A DNA stretch of 64,000 nt, taken from the NCBI GenBank assembly GCA_963697345.1, contig CAVONS010000007.1, forward strand, positions 62,001 through 126,000. The letters are read 5' to 3'. Every line of letters begins with the position of its first letter. Position 1 is the stretch's first letter. Shown here one piece after another: positions 59,270 through 64,000 of this stretch. The position numbers and the translations under genes were made by a program. Source of the DNA: Prado023 sp963697345. Lineage in GTDB: Bacteria; Actinomycetota; Actinomycetes; S36-B12; CAIYMF01. Below the pieces are notes generated by a model, which worked only from the letters and a program-made list of their open reading frames with translations, ran no database searches and was not told where the DNA came from.

Positions 59270-60673
59270 ATGGACGTTCTGGACCTTGCTCGCTGGCAGT
59301 TCGCGATCACCACCGTGTACCACTTCCTGTTCGTCCCGATCACCCTCGGGCTGAGCTGGATGGTCGCCGGCATGCAGACCGCATGGGTGCGCACCGGCAA
59401 CGAGAAGTGGCTTCGCGCCACGAAGTTCTTCGGCAAGATCTTCCTGATCAACTTCGCGATCGGCGTGGTCACCGGCATCGTCCAGGAGTTCCAGTTCGGG
59501 ATGAACTGGAGTGACTACTCGCGATTCGTCGGCGACATCTTCGGCGCACCGCTGGCCGTCGAGGGCCTGCTGGCCTTCTTCCTGGAGTCCACGTTCCTCG
59601 GCCTGTGGATCTTCGGCTGGGACCGCCTTCCCAAGGGGATCCACCTGGCCACCATCTGGCTGGCCTCCCTGGGCACGATGCTCTCGGCCTACTTCATCCT
59701 CGCGGCCAACTCGTGGATGCAGCACCCGGTCGGATACGAGGTCAACCCGGTCACCAACCGCGCCGAGCTGAACGACTTCGGGGCGGTGCTGACGCAGAAC
59801 ACCGCTGTGGTCGCGTTCGTGCACACGATGTCGTCGTCCTTCATGGTCGCCGGCTCGCTGGTGGCGGGCATCTCGATCTGGCTGCTGGTCAAGGACCGCG
59901 GCGCAGACGTCGCGAAGTCCACGCTCAGGCTGGGCCTGATCACCACGGTGATCGCCTCGGCGATCGTGGTGGTCTCCGGCGACGCGGACGCCAAGATCAT
60001 GACCGAGCAGCAGCCGATGAAGATGGCCGCGGCCGAGGCGCTCTACGACACCTCCCAGCCGGCGGACTTCTCCCTCTTCACGCTCGGAACCCTCGACGGG
60101 TCCGAGGAGGTCTTCTCGATCACCGTCCCCAAGCTGCTGTCGTTCCTGGCCACCGGCGACTGGAACGGTGAGGTCCAGGGCATCAACGACCTCAACGAGG
60201 AGTACGCCCAGACCTATGCCTCGACGGGCCTGGACAGCTTCGCCCCCAACATCCCGCTGACCTACTGGACCTTCCGGCTGATGATGGGGGTGGGCATGCT
60301 GGCCGCCCTCTACGCGCTGTGGGCCCTCTGGGCCTATCGAGGTGATCGTCGACCGCGCAGCCCCTGGGCCGCACGGATCGGCATCCTGCTCCCGCTGCTG
60401 CCCCTGGCCGCCATCAGCTTCGGCTGGATCTTCACCGAGGTCGGCCGCCAGCCGTGGATCGTGTTCGGCCTGATGACGACCGCCGCCGGCGTCTCCACGA
60501 TCGTCACGTCGACCCAGGTGTGGATCTCGATGATCGGCTTCACGGTGCTCTACGGCGTGCTGGCCGTCGTGGAGGTCGGACTGATCGTCCGCACGGTCAG
60601 GCAGGGTCCGCCGGAGGCTGTCGTCGACCCGTTCGACCGCGAGCTCGACGCCCCCCTGACGATCTCCTACTGA
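59270..60673 (+). CDS. cydA: Cytochrome bd oxidase subunit I
   Basis: The 467-residue membrane subunit carries the hemes and quinol site of the bd-type terminal oxidase, which reduces oxygen at low tension and resists sulfide and nitric oxide. LDLARWQFAITTVYHFLFVPITLGLSW contains the heme ligand His18; GRQPW is conserved. The shorter length compared with ~520 in E. coli fits the short Q-loop type of actinobacteria and firmicutes. Of two close ATGs, 59270 is chosen because GAGG is then 6 nt away and the protein starts MDVLDLARWQF like homologues. It forms an operon with cydB 19 bp downstream. Confidence 0.95.
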   Translation: MDVLDLARWQFAITTVYHFLFVPITLGLSWMVAGMQTAWVRTGNEKWLRATKFFGKIFLINFAIGVVTGIVQEFQFGMNWSDYSRFVGDIFGAPLAVEGLLAFFLESTFLGLWIFGWDRLPKGIHLATIWLASLGTMLSAYFILAANSWMQHPVGYEVNPVTNRAELNDFGAVLTQNTAVVAFVHTMSSSFMVAGSLVAGISIWLLVKDRGADVAKSTLRLGLITTVIASAIVVVSGDADAKIMTEQQPMKMAAAEALYDTSQPADFSLFTLGTLDGSEEVFSITVPKLLSFLATGDWNGEVQGINDLNEEYAQTYASTGLDSFAPNIPLTYWTFRLMMGVGMLAALYALWALWAYRGDRRPRSPWAARIGILLPLLPLAAISFGWIFTEVGRQPWIVFGLMTTAAGVSTIVTSTQVWISMIGFTVLYGVLAVVEVGLIVRTVRQGPPEAVVDPFDRELDAPLTISY

Positions 60674-60692
60674 GGACCTGAGAGGAACTGAC

Positions 60693-61733
60693 ATGGAACT
60701 CACGACAGTCTGGTTCATCCTGATCGCGGTCCTCTGGATCGGCTACTTCGTGCTCGAGGGCTTCGACTTCGGGGTCGGCATGCTCCTTCCGGTCGTCGGC
60801 AGGAGCGAGGCCGAGCGGCGTGCAGTCGTCACCACGCTGGGCCCGCTCTGGGACGGCAACGAGGTCTGGGTGCTGGTGGCCGGTGGTGCCACCTTCGCCG
60901 CGTTCCCGGAGTGGTACGCAACCCTGTTCAGCGGCTTCTACCTGCCGCTGTTCCTCATCCTCGTGGCCCTGATCATCCGGGGCGTGGCCTTCGAGTACCG
61001 GAGCAAGCGTTCGGACGGCTCCTGGCGCTCGCGCTGGGACCTGGCGATCTGGTTCGGCTCGTTCCTTCCCGCCCTGCTGTGGGGCGTGGCCTTCGCGAAC
61101 ATCGTGCGCGGCGTCCCGTTGGCCGAGATCGACGGCAACATCGAGTACGACGGCGGATTCTTCAACCTGCTCAACCCGTTCGCCCTGCTCGGTGGACTCA
61201 CCTTCGTGGCCATCTTCTTGACCCATGGGGCGGTGTTCCTGAGCCTGAAGACCTCCGGGCCGATCCGCGACCGGGCCCATCAGGTGGGGATCCGCACAGG
61301 TGCCGTGGCTGCGGTCCTGGCGGTGGCGTTCCTGATCTGGGCGCAGCTGGCCTACACGGACAAGGTGTGGACCTGGATCCCGGTGCTGCTGGCCGCGGTG
61401 TCCTGGGTGGTGGCCCTGCTCATGCACACCAGGAGGTCCGAGGGCCTGGCGTTCACCTTCAGTGCGGCGACCATCGGCCTGGCGGTCGTGGCGCTGTTCG
61501 GGATGCTCTTCCCCTACGTGATGCCCAACATCAACGGTGGTGACCCGGCACTGACCACGACCAACGCGTCGTCCACGGACTACACGCTGACCATCATGAC
61601 GTGGGTCGCGGTGATCTTCGTGCCGATCGTCCTGGGGTACCAGGCGTGGAGCTACTGGGTGTTCCGCAAGCGGCTCTCCGCCGACGACATCGTCGATCCC
61701 GAGAAGGGCGTGCTCGACGAGGTTCCCGCCTGA
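60693..61733 (+). CDS. cydB: Cytochrome bd oxidase subunit II
   Basis: The 346-residue membrane partner of CydA starts MELTTVWFILIAVLWIGYFVLEGFDFGVGMLLPVVG, the family signature, with about 8-9 helices and the WDGNEVWVLVAGGATFAAFPEWYAT segment. AGAGGA lies 7 nt before ATG. The assembly transporter genes cydDC that often follow are absent from the window. Confidence 0.95.
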   Translation: MELTTVWFILIAVLWIGYFVLEGFDFGVGMLLPVVGRSEAERRAVVTTLGPLWDGNEVWVLVAGGATFAAFPEWYATLFSGFYLPLFLILVALIIRGVAFEYRSKRSDGSWRSRWDLAIWFGSFLPALLWGVAFANIVRGVPLAEIDGNIEYDGGFFNLLNPFALLGGLTFVAIFLTHGAVFLSLKTSGPIRDRAHQVGIRTGAVAAVLAVAFLIWAQLAYTDKVWTWIPVLLAAVSWVVALLMHTRRSEGLAFTFSAATIGLAVVALFGMLFPYVMPNINGGDPALTTTNASSTDYTLTIMTWVAVIFVPIVLGYQAWSYWVFRKRLSADDIVDPEKGVLDEVPA

Positions 61734-61821
61734 CACTGGCATCGGCCGCCGCAGGGGCGGGCTACTCTGGCTGAGCGGGCCGCACCTGTGGTGGGGAGCC
61801 CGCCCGAGCGTGGGAGGCGCC

Positions 61822-62439
61822 GTGGCCGGTTACGTGCGTGCTGCACAGCGCCGCGAACAGTTGCTCGCCGCGGCTGCGCGCGTGCTGGTTGCCGACGGCC
61901 TCGAGGACCTCACACTGCGAGCTGTTGCCGCCGAGGCCGGCGTCCGGCTCAGCACGCTGCAGTACATCTTCCCGAGTCGCGCTGACCTCGTCCACGCCCT
62001 GGTCGAGCATGTCCTGGCCAACGCAGGTTATGGGCAGTTCGAGGTCGGGACGGGCGGGCTGGAGATCGAACTGCACCGGTTGGTCGACTTCAATGCCGAC
62101 AGACTCGCCTCAGATCCGGCCGTGGCAGAGCTGATCCGCCATGAAGTGATCGGTCGGGTCAGCCGAGACGCGTCGAGCCCATCCGCGCAGATCCCCGAGG
62201 AGCGCCTGATCGCCGCGGCGGCGACCCAGCAGCGGTTCGGTGAGATCGCCCGGGCCGCCGGGGAGGAGTACGACCAGCCCACGGGGGATCTGGGGCGCCT
62301 GTTCGCCCTGGCACATATGGGGCTGATCATCGAGGCCCTCGAAGATCCCGACGTCGACCGCTACCGCAGGGATGCCCACTTCCTGGTGGACTCCGTGGTC
62401 GAGTTCGCCCACCCCCGCCCCCGCGACCGGCGGGCTTGA
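61822..62439 (+). CDS. TetR family transcriptional regulator
   Basis: The 205-residue regulator has an N-terminal HTH (about 10-55: RREQLLAAAARVLVADGLEDLTLRAVAAEAGVRLSTLQYIFPSRADLV) and an all-helical ligand domain. GTG 61822 with GGGAGG 4 nt upstream is the most likely start; another GTG lies 12 bp later. It follows cydB by 88 bp on the same strand. It may or may not control cydAB. The ligand is unknown. Confidence 0.85.
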   Translation: MAGYVRAAQRREQLLAAAARVLVADGLEDLTLRAVAAEAGVRLSTLQYIFPSRADLVHALVEHVLANAGYGQFEVGTGGLEIELHRLVDFNADRLASDPAVAELIRHEVIGRVSRDASSPSAQIPEERLIAAAATQQRFGEIARAAGEEYDQPTGDLGRLFALAHMGLIIEALEDPDVDRYRRDAHFLVDSVVEFAHPRPRDRRA

Positions 62440-62489
62440 CGCGGGTTCTGGACATCCGCCAGCCTGCCGCCGGGCCCAGGCCCTGCGGC

Positions 62490-64000
62490 TCAGCCGAGTG
62501 GGACACGCCAGCTCAGGACCGAGCCGCCGCCCGACCTGCGCATGATCGTGCAGGACCCGCCGTAGCGGGCGGCTCGCTCGGCGAGGTTCACCAGGCCGGA
62601 CCGCCGGCCGAGCTCCTCGGGGATGCCGACCCCGTCGTCGGTGACCTGGAGCAGGACCGCATCCTGTTCCACGGCCACCAGGACCTCCACATGCTCGGCC
62701 TGGGCATGTTTGGCCACGTTGGCCAGGGCCTCGCGCAGCGCGCCGAGGAGATCCGCGGCCAGCCCGTCGTCGACGAGGGCATCAACGGTCCCCATGAAGC
62801 GCGTGGAGGGTGCGTGGCCCAGCACGACCGCCGCTGCGGCGGCCTCCTCGAGGACCCGCCCGCGGACGCCGCCCACAGCATGGCCCACCGGCTGGTGCAG
62901 CTCGAAGATCGTGGCGCGGATCTCCTTGACCGTGGTGTCCAGGGCATCCACCGCGGACTCGAGCCGGTCGACGACGGGCTGTGGCGTCTCCTGGACACGG
63001 GCTGCCCCGGACAGCGAGATCCCGGTGGCGAAGAGCCGCTGGATCACCAGGTCGTGCAGATCCCTGGCGATCCGGTCGCGCTCCTCGAGCAGCACGATGC
63101 GCTCCTTCTCCAGTCGACCGCGGGCGAGCATCAGGGCCAGAGCTGCCTGGTCGGCGCAGTTGGCGGCCAGCTCACGCTGCTCGGCGCTCAGCGTGGCCCC
63201 CGGTCGGGGGACGAGGGCAAGGACGCCCAGTGCGTCATCGGGGGTGCGCAGCGGTAGGGCGAGCACGGGGATCTCATCGGGTTCGGGCGCCTCGGCGTCC
63301 AGATGGCCCACGAGTCGTTCCACGCCCTCGGTGATCTCCTGTGTGGCGTAGCACCGTGCGATCGGACCCTCCTTGTCGACCGCGGCCCCCCGCCAGCGGG
63401 CCAACCCCGTGTCATCCGTGGGGTGATCGGCCCCCGCGACGCGCCAGCGGGACGCCCGCGCGCCCGGCTCGAGGTCGCTGATCACGATCTCCACACGCAG
63501 GACCCCTGCCGGAGAGGGCAGGGCCACGATGCCCGCCCGGGCATGGACCAGTTCGGCGGCCCGCGTGGTGCCCAGCTCGAGGACCTCGCCGGCGTCGGCC
63601 CCTTCGAGCACGGCTGCGTGCATGTCGGCCACCGCGGTCTGCCAGCGCTCGCGCATCACCGACCGCTCGTACAGCCGGGCGTTGTCGATCGCCACCCCGG
63701 CGGCCGCGGCCAGCGCCGTGACGATCCGCTCGTCCGCGGTGCTGAACCCCTCTGCCCCACGCTTGTCAGTCAGGTAGAGGTTGCCGAACACCTGCCCGCG
63801 CACCTTCACCGGAACACCCAGGAAGGACCTCATCTCGGGGTGGCCCGGCGGGAAGCCGACCGCCGAGGGGTGGCTGGTCATGTCGTCGAGCCGGAGGGGG
63901 ACCGGATGGGCGACCAGGAGTCCCAGGATCCCGCGTCCGCGGGGCAGGTCGCCGATCACCGCCTGGGCCGCCTGGTCGATGCCCACGTGGACGAACTCCG
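62490..64000 (-). CDS. Sensor histidine kinase with GAF domains (DevS/NarL-type), N-terminus outside window
   Basis: At least 503 residues; the open frame continues past base 64000. The visible part holds one full and one possible second GAF domain (EFVHVGIDQAAQ..., MRSFLGVPVKVRGQVFGNLYLTDKRG; later GIVALPSPAGVLRV). These are followed by the HisKA_3 dimerisation segment LLEERDRIARDLHDLVIQRLFATGISL with the phospho-accepting His, and the ATPase domain (REALANVAKHAQ, VTDDGVGIPEEL). GAF sensors of this class bind heme or other ligands and report oxygen, NO or redox in mycobacteria (DosS/DosT). The response regulator gene is not in the window. It is convergent with the TetR gene (50 bp). Confidence 0.88.
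   Translation of the reverse strand, partial: EFVHVGIDQAAQAVIGDLPRGRGILGLLVAHPVPLRLDDMTSHPSAVGFPPGHPEMRSFLGVPVKVRGQVFGNLYLTDKRGAEGFSTADERIVTALAAAAGVAIDNARLYERSVMRERWQTAVADMHAAVLEGADAGEVLELGTTRAAELVHARAGIVALPSPAGVLRVEIVISDLEPGARASRWRVAGADHPTDDTGLARWRGAAVDKEGPIARCYATQEITEGVERLVGHLDAEAPEPDEIPVLALPLRTPDDALGVLALVPRPGATLSAEQRELAANCADQAALALMLARGRLEKERIVLLEERDRIARDLHDLVIQRLFATGISLSGAARVQETPQPVVDRLESAVDALDTTVKEIRATIFELHQPVGHAVGGVRGRVLEEAAAAAVVLGHAPSTRFMGTVDALVDDGLAADLLGALREALANVAKHAQAEHVEVLVAVEQDAVLLQVTDDGVGIPEELGRRSGLVNLAERAARYGGSCTIMRRSGGGSVLSWRVPLG

Overview
The window is GC-rich chromosomal DNA of an actinobacterium (class Actinomycetes; I cannot name the genus). The grounds are the codon bias, many GTG starts, the ino1/PadR pair, the FhaA-FhaB-PstP-RodA-PbpA-PknB cluster, a CwlM-MurJ-pseudokinase group and many apparently leaderless genes. 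The gene content suggests a position near the replication origin: trxB-trxA-cwlM and murJ-pcnA normally lie beside parAB in this class, and rpsF-ssb-rpsR-rplI-dnaB lies on the same flank in streptomycetes (order recalled from memory, not searched).

Layout. 1-5.4 kb: the end of an unknown gene, a D-Ala-D-Ala ligase-family protein with a PLP aminotransferase, a 41-residue membrane peptide, and a secreted phospholipase-D-like protein. 5.4-16.5 kb: cwlM-trxA-trxB behind a promoter matching the oxidative-stress sigma factor SigR/SigH, then a pseudokinase, a small membrane protein, murJ, a DUF6049 protein, a NUDIX hydrolase and, divergently, the CCA-adding enzyme. 16.6-26.2 kb: an acyltransferase, tRNA-Leu(CAG), two MFS transporters, a transglycosylase-like protein with a 14-bp repeat array upstream, a CoA-transferase, PadR with a clear operator, and ino1. 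26.2-33.9 kb: fhaA-fhaB-pstP-rodA-pbpA-pknB without pknA. 33.9-42.8 kb: galE with a ~109-residue insertion, a frameshifted Fpg/Nei glycosylase, DUF5318, ponA, a GT87 transferase, an alanine racemase-like gene and a FemX-like gene. 43-48.5 kb: rpsF, ssb (frameshifted), rpsR, rplI, an L,D-transpeptidase, a tyrosine phosphatase and dnaB, with three DnaA boxes before dnaB. 48.5-64 kb is accessory: a cysteine hydrolase, a DUF222/HNH nuclease with a LexA box, a TipAL-like MerR regulator with a textbook operator, a secreted coiled-coil protein plus nuclease pair, trmL, an ABC exporter, an RsbU-like phosphatase, an aldo/keto reductase, cydAB behind a 24-bp palindrome, a TetR regulator and a truncated sensor kinase.

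How the genes work together. Much of the window is one peptidoglycan programme. PknB (PASTA-sensing kinase) and PstP (its phosphatase) are encoded with RodA and PbpA (elongation synthase pair) and FhaA/FhaB (phosphothreonine readers). The known mycobacterial PknB targets CwlM and the MurJ-linked pseudokinase are also here. PonA, an L,D-transpeptidase, a FemX-like transferase, an alanine racemase-like protein, a Ddl-family protein and a transglycosylase-like protein complete the set.

I found no clearly new multi-gene system. The best leads are the regulatory sites (SigR/SigH-type, LexA, MerR, PadR, CsoR/CstR-like, DnaA boxes), the galE insertion, the PKD domain inside a PLD protein, the secreted coiled-coil/nuclease pair and two single-base frameshifts that may be sequence errors. 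There are no rRNA genes, CRISPR arrays, insertion sequences or phage genes.
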